From positions 1 through 43,686 of the IMG/VR virus record IMGVR_UViG_3300025087_001022: DNA of 43,686 bases; one strand, given 5' to 3'. Made by a program: the position numbers and the translations under genes. A model generated the notes under the pieces. That model saw nothing but the letters and a program-made list of their open reading frames with translations. It had not been told where the DNA came from and searched no databases. Positions 1-8,022 of this stretch are shown one piece after another; the stretch's first letter is position 1; every line of letters starts with the position of its first letter. Source of the stretch: a virus.

Positions 1-479
1 CCGCCAATAGCTCTGTAACACGACCTTTTGAACGCAAGACAGTAACCAGCTAGCCTCGTATCTGCCTCTAGAAATCCGTCTATTTGAGGCGGCCGGTTCG
101 AGCTTTTCCACGAAATTGGGCCAATTAGAAGAGCAAGCGAGCTTTGCATTATATTATTAAACTCTGGCCACCACGTATCCGGAAATACTAAATCGTCATC
201 CGCAAGAACAATCCAATCCGTTTGCAAAGCGCTGGCGTAGTTACAAGCTCGATTATACGCTCCAACAACACCAAGATTAGTACTACTAAGTAGGCGGGAA
301 AATTTCCAGTCCATACCTCGTGGTTCATCTATGTCTTGCGGAACACCGTCGTCGTATATAACGACGTGGTCGGGACCAAAATTGGTGGTTGCTGGAACAC
401 TGTCGAGCATTTTACGGACTCGTTCGGCTCCTCGATAATTTACGCAGACGAGAACGGACGTAGATTTCTTCGCAACCAT
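1..479 (-). CDS. GT2-like glycosyltransferase, N-terminal part (cut by window edge)
   Basis: Minus-strand reading frame starting with ATG at 479-477 and still open at base 1, so only about 159 N-terminal residues are visible. It begins M-V-A-K-K-S-T-S-V-L-V-C-V-N-Y and contains the GT-A features of family 2 glycosyltransferases: an early nucleotide-binding strand, V-V-I-Y-D-D-G, N-L-G-V-V-G-A-Y-N, and the metal-binding acidic motif W-I-V-L-A-D-D-D near residue 95. Such enzymes move a sugar from a nucleotide sugar to an acceptor. The start codon shares one base with the stop of the upstream glycosyltransferase gene (TAATG), so the two are probably co-translated. In a phage they may glycosylate virion proteins, host surface or DNA; the acceptor cannot be told. 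Confidence 0.8.
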   Translation of the reverse strand, partial: MVAKKSTSVLVCVNYRGAERVRKMLDSVPATTNFGPDHVVIYDDGVPQDIDEPRGMDWKFSRLLSSTNLGVVGAYNRACNYASALQTDWIVLADDDLVFPDTWWPEFNNIMQSSLALLIGPISWKSSNRPPQIDGFLEADTRLAGYCLAFKRSCYRAIG

Positions 480-1717
480 TAGGCCAAGCTTTCGTACAAG
501 TTGTCATATGCTCTGGCTAAACAACTGCCTCTCCTTAAAGCAAGTCTATATCTGCTAAGTCTAACACTACTTGGTTGTTGAACAGCGTGCTCGCGTATAG
601 TTTCGCCAAGTTCTTTTACTGTCGCGTCGACGCCAACTTTAGCAACAATGTGCCCAGTCGGGATGTGTGAGAACATTTCAGAGTCGCTGGTTATTACGGG
701 TCTACCAGCCAGAAGTGCCGTTTCTACAGCACCAGATTGGCTCGTAGAATTCACTCGGTATGGAAGTACGATTATGTCGCATAGACCAAGCGTCCGAACC
801 ACTTCGGATATTTCCATGAATCGATCGATTAATAGAAGAGGCCCTAGAGCAGCTGTTTTTTTTACCTTCTCGAATGCAAGATCCTGCCACGGAAAGTTGT
901 GCGACCCGATTATCATTAGTTTGGCGTCAGCAAATTTTCTACGTACAAGTCCCATGGCCTGAGATAGCTGGTAGAACCCCTTATGATCGTTATGAAAACC
1001 GATCGACCCCACAAGTAAAGACGAGTCCACTTTCTCTGGCTCAACTCTTACAAAGTCATCGGCTTCTTGTGCCCATAAACAGTCATCTCTAAGCGCAAGG
1101 GGAAATTGCTTCGGGTTAGACGAGGCTACTACGGCACTTACTTTGTCCGAATGGGTTATTACTTCATCCGACATTCCAGCCCAACCAGTCAGATCTTTTA
1201 TATCTTCTTCTTTTGTGCTGCCCGTGTGGAGATCGAGAACAATTTTTATCTTGGACTCTTTTAACTTGGTTAAAAGTCTCGTAAACGCCGATCGGTCCAG
1301 GAACAAACTAAATTCGTGCTGTATATGGGCCACGGTTACTCGATTTACTAAGCAATCCGCTACCACACTATAAAAATCTGGCGCTCGGGGGTCTTGAGAT
1401 ACTGTTACACAAGGCGTTTTGAGGTGCTCGGTAAAGTAGGATGTGTGCTCCCGTATACCACAATGGATAGACGGATTCACAACCATCGCTACTTTAGCTG
1501 ATCGCACGTAGCCCGGTTTGCTAGAGTTAGCCGAGCCACCCGGCATATTGGCAATTCGCGACGGGAGTTCGTTCACCCCGTGTATACGAGTCCACGCTTT
1601 GTATGACAGGGATTCCGGATTTTTAAAGGCGTTATGAAGGTCTGGATACGCATGAAACAAATCTAGCCATATCCCGGTAGTTTTTTCATCGTTATTTAGT
1701 CCCCGTTCCTCGATCAT
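479..1717 (-). CDS. GT4/GT-B-type glycosyltransferase
   Basis: 412 residues. The C-terminal half carries the Rossmann pattern of GT-B glycosyltransferases: V-G-S-I-G-F-H-N-D-H-K-G-F (about residue 240), K-L-M-I-I-G-S-H, and the donor-binding end D-I-I-V-L-P-Y-R...S-G-A-V-E-T-A-L-L-A-G-R-P-V-I-T-S-D near residues 310-345, typical of GT4. The N-terminal half (V-A-M-V-V-N-P-S-I-H-C-G-I-R-E-H) fits an acceptor domain. The ATG overlaps the stop of the SpeD-like gene as ATGA, and its own stop overlaps the next glycosyltransferase start, giving a tight three-gene unit. Known for the family: retaining sugar transfer from nucleotide sugars. Substrate unknown. Confidence 0.82.
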   Translation of the reverse strand: MIEERGLNNDEKTTGIWLDLFHAYPDLHNAFKNPESLSYKAWTRIHGVNELPSRIANMPGGSANSSKPGYVRSAKVAMVVNPSIHCGIREHTSYFTEHLKTPCVTVSQDPRAPDFYSVVADCLVNRVTVAHIQHEFSLFLDRSAFTRLLTKLKESKIKIVLDLHTGSTKEEDIKDLTGWAGMSDEVITHSDKVSAVVASSNPKQFPLALRDDCLWAQEADDFVRVEPEKVDSSLLVGSIGFHNDHKGFYQLSQAMGLVRRKFADAKLMIIGSHNFPWQDLAFEKVKKTAALGPLLLIDRFMEISEVVRTLGLCDIIVLPYRVNSTSQSGAVETALLAGRPVITSDSEMFSHIPTGHIVAKVGVDATVKELGETIREHAVQQPSSVRLSRYRLALRRGSCLARAYDNLYESLA

Positions 1718-2037
1718 GGTTGTGCAGCGGGAAGCAGATGAAATCCCAAATCAGCTAATTTAGTGTCTAGCTTAGCTACGTCGTAATCTTGACACGACGA
1801 TATGTCTATAAAAGCTGTTTCGAATTCGGGATAGGTTGTTATTACAACAGTTCCAGTTGCGAGTAACGCAACAGCTGTTACTCCAGTTATGTTGGGTTCA
1901 TCTTCGATATCGTATACGATCGAACATCTATTCAGCTCGACAGAATCGAGAGTGGACGCAATCTTTGTAAGAGCGTCCTCGGCGGACTCCTTAGTTGGAA
2001 TCAGGTCGTCAACTTGAAAGTGAAATACGTGGTGCAA
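1714..2037 (-). CDS. SpeD/AdoMet decarboxylase-like protein lacking the pyruvoyl serine
   Basis: 107 residues, start TTG with a good ribosome site (AGAGAGG six bases upstream) directly after an in-frame stop, so the start is fixed. The fold signature of bacterial S-adenosylmethionine decarboxylase proenzyme is visible: H-H-V-F-H-F near the N terminus, then I-T-G-V-T-A-V-A-L-L-A, T-T-Y-P-E-F, A-F-I-D-I-S-S-C. In active SpeD the centre reads L-A-E-S-H-I-S-I-H-T-W-P-E; here it reads L-A-T-G-T-V-V-I-T-T-Y-P-E. The Glu-Ser cleavage pair is Thr61-Gly62 and the catalytic His is Thr67, while Pro70, Glu71 and Cys82 are kept. Self-cleavage and pyruvoyl formation therefore look impossible. Inference: a non-catalytic regulator or inhibitor of host SpeD, or a binding protein. 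Stop overlaps the next start (ATGA). Confidence 0.7.
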   Translation of the reverse strand: MHHVFHFQVDDLIPTKESAEDALTKIASTLDSVELNRCSIVYDIEDEPNITGVTAVALLATGTVVITTYPEFETAFIDISSCQDYDVAKLDTKLADLGFHLLPAAQP

Positions 2038-2101
2038 TTATTGCCTCTCTTAACACGCTTGTCTGTAGACAGACTAAACCTGTTTCACGCCATCGTCAAG
2101 A

Positions 2102-2743
2102 TCAATATTTCTTTAGACGCACTCGAATTCGATCTCGCATGCCGGCGCCTTCTTGGAGACGTTTCATATCTTCCAATACCAAGTCTCGCGGGGACTGACC
2201 TCCGCTCTTTGGCTGAATATCTGAAATTTCGTCTAAGGCAATTCTCGTAGATCGCACGGCTATGTCGGCTTCTTGGTTCGCGTTAGATGCTTCTTGACTT
2301 GCTACGTCCGCTTCTCGTCTTGCACTATTACTTCTTCGAATGGCTATAACAGTTCCGCCAAGAGCCGTAATAATAGCCGCTATACCGGCATAATCAAAAC
2401 CCGTTAGTCGTCCCGCAAATCCGAGTGTGGATGCTAACAGTTCTTGGCGTTGTTCCGCAGCTCTGTCAGATTGATTACGGTGCTGTTCTGCCTTGCCGGG
2501 ATTGTACGTTTGGGGTGTTGGTGGCCCCCCGACAAGATTTTGTTGCAGAGTTTCGGCGCCTAAACGAACATCCTTGCCAAGTATGCGAAGATCCTGTCCA
2601 TAACTAGACACCGTTGAGTCGTCGTGAGATGATAGGGTGTTTCCGACATTTTCGACTAGCGAACCAATCTGACGCTGATCTTCTACAATCCGTTGGTCGC
2701 CCGCGCTTATGCAGCTAACACACAACAATAATGAAACCGCCAT
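2102..2743 (-). CDS. signal-peptide/membrane protein with coiled coil
   Basis: 213 residues from ATG at 2743; a TTG ten codons upstream (2773) is the alternative but would overlap the preceding gene. The N terminus M-A-V-S-L-L-L-C-V-S-C looks like a signal peptide or lipoprotein leader with an imperfect lipobox. A second hydrophobic segment (Y-A-G-I-A-A-I-I-T-A-L-G-G-T-V-I-A-I) lies around residues 117-134, followed by an Ala/Glu/Arg/Ser-rich stretch of heptad character and a basic tail. It follows a small one-helix membrane protein. Topology and neighbours are compatible with a lysis accessory or spanin-like role, but no specific motif proves that. Confidence 0.6.
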   Translation of the reverse strand: MAVSLLLCVSCISAGDQRIVEDQRQIGSLVENVGNTLSSHDDSTVSSYGQDLRILGKDVRLGAETLQQNLVGGPPTPQTYNPGKAEQHRNQSDRAAEQRQELLASTLGFAGRLTGFDYAGIAAIITALGGTVIAIRRSNSARREADVASQEASNANQEADIAVRSTRIALDEISDIQPKSGGQSPRDLVLEDMKRLQEGAGMRDRIRVRLKKY

Positions 2744-2754
2744 TTTGTTACGAG

Positions 2755-2991
2755 TCACAGGATAAGTTTCCAAATACCTATAACAATACCGCTAATGGCC
2801 ACAGCACAGGCTCCGACTACTTGGACTGCTTTTATTGCTCCAGCCTGTCTTAGTGACTCGTTCTCCATTACTCGAATATGCCGCCACTGGTCTTGTCCAT
2901 TAATCTCCATTTTGGCTAACGTAGTTTCTATGCGTTCGATGCTTTGAACTACGAGAGCTAGAGATGTTTCAACCGATGGGTCTGGTGACAT
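2755..2991 (-). CDS. small C-tail-anchored membrane protein, XhlA/holin-like
   Basis: 78 residues. An N-terminal amphipathic, coiled-coil-prone region (S-I-E-R-I-E-T-T-L-A-K-M-E-I) is followed by a charged linker and one C-terminal membrane helix (V-V-G-A-C-A-V-A-I-S-G-I-V-I-G-I-W-K) ending two residues before the stop. This is the architecture of hemolysin XhlA-like proteins and small tail-module membrane proteins that assist holins. The family assignment rests on architecture only. No endolysin was recognised nearby, so a lysis role is inference. Confidence 0.6.
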   Translation of the reverse strand: MSPDPSVETSLALVVQSIERIETTLAKMEINGQDQWRHIRVMENESLRQAGAIKAVQVVGACAVAISGIVIGIWKLIL

Positions 2992-3005
2992 GTGAATTCC
3001 GCGAA

Positions 3006-3344
3006 TCAGGGACCTTCTTTAGAAACGACCATTTTCTTAGCCTGTTCAAGTATACATCGCTGTAGCTGGACAACACCAGAAACAAATTTTGCTAGCCGAA
3101 TGCTAGACATTTTGCCCCACTCATACTCTCGTGGAATAGCCTCGCTATTTGTATTGACTAGTAGAGAACCATCACTCGAAATATGAAACTGTTGGGACAC
3201 CAGCGATAGGAAAGCATTCTTTGGCAGTTTAAGAATTACGAAGTTATCATCTTCGAGTTTTTGTTCTTTCTGATGTTGCATGGCATTGTCGAACGCTTCT
3301 TTTAGCTCTTGGCTGTCGTTAATTTCCATTTGACGTGTCCCCAT
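3006..3344 (-). CDS. hypothetical protein
   Basis: 112 residues, not recognised. Gln/Glu/Lys-rich N terminus, then a mixed segment with F-V-I-L-K-L-P-K-N-A-F-L-S-L-V, and a C-terminal helix (L-A-K-F-V-S-G-V-V-Q-L-Q-R-C-I-L-E-Q-A-K-K). No signal peptide or membrane helix. Its first codons overlap the end of the upstream lipoprotein gene by 26 bases. An internal ATG at codon 6 would shorten the overlap. It is probably soluble and part of the small-gene operon downstream of the fibre gene. Confidence 0.6.
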   Translation of the reverse strand: MGTRQMEINDSQELKEAFDNAMQHQKEQKLEDDNFVILKLPKNAFLSLVSQQFHISSDGSLLVNTNSEAIPREYEWGKMSSIRLAKFVSGVVQLQRCILEQAKKMVVSKEGP

Positions 3345-3633
3345 GAGAGTTGGTTAAAATTTCGGTTTTTTCTAGATCTGTTGGTGGAGCCTGATACTCT
3401 TTGGGGACTACGTAGGGGTCTTTTGGGTACCATGCGCCTCGGTCACATGGCGTCATTTCCTTACTAGGTCCGTGGCTAGTATAAACATCGTGACACGTCG
3501 CTTTTGGTAGGCCACATCGCCAACACCACCCCATGTGTCCTAATTCACAAATGTGAGACTCCACCGTCTCTTGTGTTTGGCACCCGAGACACAAACACAA
3601 CCCCAGAACCACAACGAATTTAGGCAGACGCAC
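3319..3633 (-). CDS. Cys-rich lipoprotein
   Basis: 104 residues. Basic start M-R-L-P-K-F, hydrophobic core and lipobox L-C-L-G-C with the lipidated Cys at residue 18: a clear lipoprotein signal. The mature part has a Cys/His cluster (C-E-L-G-H...C-W-R-C-G-L-P-K-A-T-C-H) resembling a small metal-binding knuckle, then a Pro-rich tail. Phage lipoproteins can act in superinfection exclusion or lysis; no evidence here separates these. The gene overlaps both neighbours (14 and 26 bases), which supports translation within the operon. Confidence 0.7.
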   Translation of the reverse strand: MRLPKFVVVLGLCLCLGCQTQETVESHICELGHMGWCWRCGLPKATCHDVYTSHGPSKEMTPCDRGAWYPKDPYVVPKEYQAPPTDLEKTEILTNSHGDTSNGN

Positions 3634-3850
3634 CTAATTCCGCTTGGAGTTTAGCGAGTTGCGCTAGTTTCTGCGCTCGCTGGTTTTTGATGTTCAACAA
3701 ATTGACCAGTGCCTGCGCTGTCTCAAGTTGCTCTTGTGGATGCAGGTTGGCAAGAGCTTCGATGATCTTGTCACGGGCCGCGTCAATTCGAGCTTTCGAT
3801 TCTTGCTGCGCTAATTGGACCGGAGAAAGAGGGGCTATTTCATCTGACAT
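3620..3850 (-). CDS. small helical protein, paralogue of the adjacent gene
   Basis: 76 residues, start ATG with AAAGGAA about nine bases upstream. It shares the core A-R-D-K-I-I-E-(A/T)-(L/I)-A-(N/E)-L-H-P-(Q/E)-E-Q-L-E-(T/A)-A-Q-A with the next upstream gene, so the two arose by tandem duplication. Predicted all-helical, Lys/Gln/Ala-rich and soluble. No function recognised. A minus-strand promoter lies directly upstream between the two paralogues. Confidence 0.65.
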   Translation of the reverse strand: MSDEIAPLSPVQLAQQESKARIDAARDKIIEALANLHPQEQLETAQALVNLLNIKNQRAQKLAQLAKLQAELGASA

Positions 3851-3876
3851 AGGTAATTCCTTTCTTTGTTGACTAC

Positions 3877-3905
3877 ATTATACCTATTGTAAGTATTTCT
3901 AACAA
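3877..3905 (-). promoter_or_regulatory. sigma70-like promoter
   Basis: On the minus strand TTGTTA (3905-3900), a 17-base spacer and a perfect TATAAT (3882-3877). It lies between the two paralogous small genes and about 27 bases before the start at 3850, so it would drive the small-gene, SpeD-like and glycosyltransferase operon separately from the tail genes. Confidence 0.6.
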
Positions 3906-3909
3906 GGGA

Positions 3910-4128
3910 CTAAATACCGACATCGTGTTTAAGTTTGTCAATCTGTTGTTGCTTGACAACACGTTCGTTTATCGCCCGTAGAGCGTTGACAGCGGCTTGA
4001 GCTGCTTCCAGTTGCTCTTCAGGGTGCAACTCTGCGATAGTCTCGATGATTTTGTCTCGGGCTACCTTTATGCGAATACTAGATTCGTGTCTGGCTATCT
4101 CCAGTGGAGATGGATTACGTGGGGCCAT
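3910..4128 (-). CDS. small helical protein, paralogue of the downstream gene
   Basis: 72 residues. Start ATG is fixed by a strong AGGAGG six bases upstream. The sequence contains A-R-D-K-I-I-E-T-I-A-E-L-H-P-E-E-Q-L-E-A-A-Q-A-A-V-N-A-L and a Lys/Gln-rich C-terminal helix. It is the second copy of the duplicated pair with the gene ending at 3620. It sits directly after the large fibre gene. No known family recognised; possible roles include a small structural or chaperone protein. Confidence 0.65.
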   Translation of the reverse strand: MAPRNPSPLEIARHESSIRIKVARDKIIETIAELHPEEQLEAAQAAVNALRAINERVVKQQQIDKLKHDVGI

Positions 4129-4166
4129 TTTATACCTCCTGCATCAATTGGGTTTACAACAGAGAA

Positions 4167-7100
4167 TCATGCGATCCCTGTTGTGTCGAACTCTACGTAT
4201 ACCGTGATTTGTACATTCATTGTCGTTGGTGTGAATGACCCGCCTGAGATGGTAAGTCGGCATCCTATTCTATCTCCAGCTACAAATGTATCCGTACCAA
4301 TAGGTTGGTCATCATAAGCATATTGATCGTCGGTGGCATTTAGAGCAACACTGAATCCAGTTGTAAACGTATTTTTCGAGACTATATATGTTGCAGTTCC
4401 TGCTGTTCGCGGCTCACTTGCGGCAACACCTATACCCACAATACTACCAGAAAACGGCATTACGTACTCCACATTTGGGTCCTCTAATGTAGAGCTGCCA
4501 GCAACAGGTTTAGCCTCAAATTCAGCGGTCGCTGGAATACCATCCTCTATGAAACACAGCGGTACGACCAAACCTCCTTTTGCCGTGATGCCGTTATTCT
4601 TTGCCTTTAGCACAGAGATGTCATTTACCCTGAGTTCGACAACATTATCAGACGACTCTAATAAGTATGTGTCACCCGCACCGCCTACTCCATCCAGAAA
4701 CAGTTTCTTGGTTGCGGCCATACCGATGTTGCCGGCCGCTAGAATCCGCAAATACTCCGTATTGTTAGCCAGAAGGCGTAGCGCATTGTTGCTTGTAGCT
4801 CCAAATAGCAGATTCCCGGCTGATTCGATATACGCTATTGCGGATGCTGTCACATCGCCGCTGCGGGACCAATTGAGTTTTCGATCTGCCGAAGCACCAC
4901 TTAGTGTTTGGTCTGCCGTGAATGTATTTGCCGCGCTTTTTAACGCGGCATCGTTGATCTGTACGGCCGTCAGCGCGACCAGCGTGCCTTGTTGGTACAG
5001 GTTTCCCGCCGAATCGCCGATCTTCTTGGCCCCATCTGCAACAAACAATTCCGCGGCATTCAGTTGAATCCAGTCCACCGTCTGCCCACTACGGCGAATC
5101 GCGAGGGCTTGCACCGCCGCGCTATCGGCATCATTCGCTCCACGGATCATGAAAAATGACTTGCCGCCAGGATCGAAATCATCCGTCACCTGGAACCACC
5201 ACCGGCGGTTGTCTACGCCACCGCCGCCATCGTGGAAAATAAATATCGGATTTGTCGCCTGGAAAGTTTGCTGCCCCGTGAAGGTGTTGTTGGTGCTCAG
5301 GCGTGGGGTGTCCAACAGCGTCACCCCAAGGTCGTAGCCGTCGATGGTGCCGCCCGCACTTACGGTGAGGTTGCCCGTCAGGGCTACTGTTCCGTCGGCC
5401 TTGAGGAACGCGAGCGAGTCCAGACCGTCTAGAAGCCCCGCGTTCGCGGCGATGCCGTCCTTGATGAGACAGCCATCGACGGTCACGCCGGCCGCTGCTG
5501 TCTTTTCTGCGATGGTATCGGTGGCAACGCCGTCGCCAAACGTTTGAAGACCAGTAAAGGTTTGCGCCGCGTCGTTTCTTGCTACTGTAATGCTGGCATC
5601 TGGAAATGTGACTGTTCGAGTAGCCGATGCCGCGTGATCAAACGTCATCGCGTTAGCAGTCCCGGATTTTATCGCTAGATTCTGGTCGATGGTGACCTTT
5701 CCGTCACCATCAATAGCGATATCTTTTCGGCCAGCATCTGTATCGTTGGTAATGTTGAATTCACTAGCGTCAACATTTACAGACCAGTCGTCGGATGCTC
5801 CTGTAGTGTCTACTAACTTAAGGCTGGGGTCGGCATTGGAGATTGTGATGTCGCCGGTAAACGTAGGGGCCTCATCCAAGAACGCGACGTTTTTTCCTCC
5901 TATGCGTATATAGTCTTCGGTAGTTCCATCCCACAGATACAAATCTTCGTTTGTTCGGTCTAGTGTAAGTTGGCCGTCCCATGTCCGATCTTGGGGACGA
6001 TTAGCCGTAGTGGGGACACCGTCGTAGCCATCTGGCGTACGCCCCTGCTCGATCCACTCCGTGATACGCTCCTTGTCAAGTTCGTTAATCTCATTCCACT
6101 CAGGTATGTTCGGCGGCGGGATACCTATCCAGATTGTAGCCTCTATAGATCTGGAAGGTTGTCGCGTCTCTTCTGGTGTGCAGTCCGGGACTTCGTATCT
6201 CGCACACGAGAGCCCGTAACGGTATTGGACTTTGTAGAGAGGGAGATCGACGAACTCAGATTCTTGGTCGACTTTCGTTCCCCACACCCGAACATTTCCC
6301 GTAGACGCTGTGTCGGATTCGACTCTCTTTTGAACATCTGGTATCCTAACTACGGAATACCCGCGCACAGTTTTTGCTTCTTCAATTCGTTTGTCCGCCC
6401 ACCGTTGCAAGTCGTCCGTGTCGGACAAATACGGAAGAATGACTGTTTTATTGCGCGTTCCGTACTCTGTAACAGCTTCTTCGTCTCCTCTTACTACTGT
6501 GGGGGAAAGACCAGAGTTATTACGGCCGATCAATGTGAACATATTGATCAAGTGGTTTCGACCGGACCCGTAGTGAACCTCTTGAGCATTTTTTCCGATG
6601 ATGTATATGTTTCGCTCTTGCACAGTAAGCGTTTTTGCTGCTGTATATATCTTTCGATCAGCGGGATTTACTTTGTAAGTAGTTTGTCCCTGGATTTGTG
6701 CAAGTGTTTCTATAACATGCGCGGCACTTCCGCGAGCGTCAAAGGTCGTAGGTGTATAAGTAGCCGACGCAATCTTAGTCGAGTCGTAAAGAATAGTCGA
6801 TTCGTTCGGTATACCGCCACTTTGAATGACGTCTTTTATCAGTGCCTGAACATCGCTAGTTCCGGCTGTGTAATCTTTTTCTACTCTGGCTTTATTTGCT
6901 TGAGTGGCCCATGCCCCGTTACACTGGACAACACTGACAGTTTTACCACCGATCGACCGGGTATCGACATTAACCAGGTTGCCCCTATACCACCTAGTGT
7001 ATTCTCGTTCTGGTTCGACGCGAATATCAAGGATTATTTCCCACTCGTTGTTGATATAGGTTTGCGGATCTTCGAGGACCTGGCCAAGTGTAAATTCGGC

Positions 7101-8021
7101 TTTGCTAGACCCGCCATCCTCTCGCCAGTCCCACAAGCCTTCCATCACATCTAGCTTAAGTTTTTGCGTGAACGTATTATCGGCTACGGTGCCAACTGCG
7201 TAACCAGTAGTTTTTGCTGGGCCGGATTGAATTGCGCCAGCCGCGTTTTGTATAGTCACCTGAGTAACGTAAGTGTCTGCGGACAGATTCAAAACTTTAG
7301 TTAACTTGATGTCAGAAACACCAGTTTCAGATGCTCCTGTCCCATCTCTGGTTATTGTAGCTATATTTTCCGACGTCGTTACCGTAAACCCGCCTCCAAT
7401 AGTTGTAGACGTAGCGAGTGGAGATGGCCCGAAAGTTGTCTGCCAGGGAAATGTAAGAACAACTTTCCCATCAGCAGGGAGAGCAGTTACAGCTGTGAAC
7501 GTAAAAGTATAGTCCGAATACTCTCTTGCTGTCGTATTGGACAAAGCTGCTGATAGGGTATGTAATCCGCCTATAGAAAAGTTGGGGCTGGACCCAGGTC
7601 CGTCGATAACGACAGAATCCGTGTCTTGGGTAGTTATTTTTAGATTGTATGATCCGGCAGCAGGATTCGTGATCCCTGTTATGGTAAGGTCGACAGCTCC
7701 AATATCCGTAGTACCGTCATTTTGTCTAGTTACAGTTACGACCTGGCCAGATCTAGTAAGAACAAAAGTCCCGGTTATTTCTGTAGATGATGCTCCAAGA
7801 GTTCCGAATTCGTATCCTGGATCGAATTCGACCAGTATTTTTCCATCAGCTGGCAGAGTTGTAGCCAGAGTAAAGTTTAGGGCATACCCAACCGTTGCGG
7901 CGGATGCTACAAAGCTTGTTGGGACAACCGTTATTCCAGTGAGAGTGGTCCTGGGCTTGGCCGGGCGAACTAGCCACGCATGGACATTATACGGCTCTGG
8001 GATCTGCTGACTTTCGGCCAT
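4167..8021 (-). CDS. tail hub/tip protein fused to Ig-like domains and fibre
   Basis: 1284 residues, modular. Residues about 30-150 and 155-278 are two Ig-like repeats with shared patterns (L-P-A-D-G-K-(I/V), T-(I/V)-T-R, G-(I/V)-(T/S)-(N/D)). Residues about 285-660 form a hub or adhesion domain (W-Y-R-G-N-L-V-N-V-D, V-V-Q-C-N-G-A-W, A-H-V-I-E-T-L-A-Q-I) resembling Gp37-like siphovirus tail-tip proteins. From about 690 it is fibre: L-T-L-D-R-T-N-E-D-L-Y-L-W-D-G-T linker, then Thr/Asp/Gly-rich segments with T-F-T-G-x-Q-T-F motifs, ending in a beta-rich knob. It lies at the host-contacting tail tip. The part encoded at about 4.9-5.6 kb is visibly more GC-rich, suggesting an exchanged fibre segment. 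Confidence 0.8.
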   Translation of the reverse strand: MAESQQIPEPYNVHAWLVRPAKPRTTLTGITVVPTSFVASAATVGYALNFTLATTLPADGKILVEFDPGYEFGTLGASSTEITGTFVLTRSGQVVTVTRQNDGTTDIGAVDLTITGITNPAAGSYNLKITTQDTDSVVIDGPGSSPNFSIGGLHTLSAALSNTTAREYSDYTFTFTAVTALPADGKVVLTFPWQTTFGPSPLATSTTIGGGFTVTTSENIATITRDGTGASETGVSDIKLTKVLNLSADTYVTQVTIQNAAGAIQSGPAKTTGYAVGTVADNTFTQKLKLDVMEGLWDWREDGGSSKAEFTLGQVLEDPQTYINNEWEIILDIRVEPEREYTRWYRGNLVNVDTRSIGGKTVSVVQCNGAWATQANKARVEKDYTAGTSDVQALIKDVIQSGGIPNESTILYDSTKIASATYTPTTFDARGSAAHVIETLAQIQGQTTYKVNPADRKIYTAAKTLTVQERNIYIIGKNAQEVHYGSGRNHLINMFTLIGRNNSGLSPTVVRGDEEAVTEYGTRNKTVILPYLSDTDDLQRWADKRIEEAKTVRGYSVVRIPDVQKRVESDTASTGNVRVWGTKVDQESEFVDLPLYKVQYRYGLSCARYEVPDCTPEETRQPSRSIEATIWIGIPPPNIPEWNEINELDKERITEWIEQGRTPDGYDGVPTTANRPQDRTWDGQLTLDRTNEDLYLWDGTTEDYIRIGGKNVAFLDEAPTFTGDITISNADPSLKLVDTTGASDDWSVNVDASEFNITNDTDAGRKDIAIDGDGKVTIDQNLAIKSGTANAMTFDHAASATRTVTFPDASITVARNDAAQTFTGLQTFGDGVATDTIAEKTAAAGVTVDGCLIKDGIAANAGLLDGLDSLAFLKADGTVALTGNLTVSAGGTIDGYDLGVTLLDTPRLSTNNTFTGQQTFQATNPIFIFHDGGGGVDNRRWWFQVTDDFDPGGKSFFMIRGANDADSAAVQALAIRRSGQTVDWIQLNAAELFVADGAKKIGDSAGNLYQQGTLVALTAVQINDAALKSAANTFTADQTLSGASADRKLNWSRSGDVTASAIAYIESAGNLLFGATSNNALRLLANNTEYLRILAAGNIGMAATKKLFLDGVGGAGDTYLLESSDNVVELRVNDISVLKAKNNGITAKGGLVVPLCFIEDGIPATAEFEAKPVAGSSTLEDPNVEYVMPFSGSIVGIGVAASEPRTAGTATYIVSKNTFTTGFSVALNATDDQYAYDDQPIGTDTFVAGDRIGCRLTISGGSFTPTTMNVQITVYVEFDTTGIA

Positions 8022-8022
8022 T

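Noticed and set aside
4333-5067. 244-codon plus-strand frame opposite the fibre gene
   Set aside because: Mirror of the Thr/Ala/Asp codon bias of the fibre; no independent coding signal.
5970-7154. 394-codon plus-strand frame opposite the hub/fibre gene
   Set aside because: Cys/Ser-rich antisense of a well-supported tail gene; no ribosome site or family pattern.
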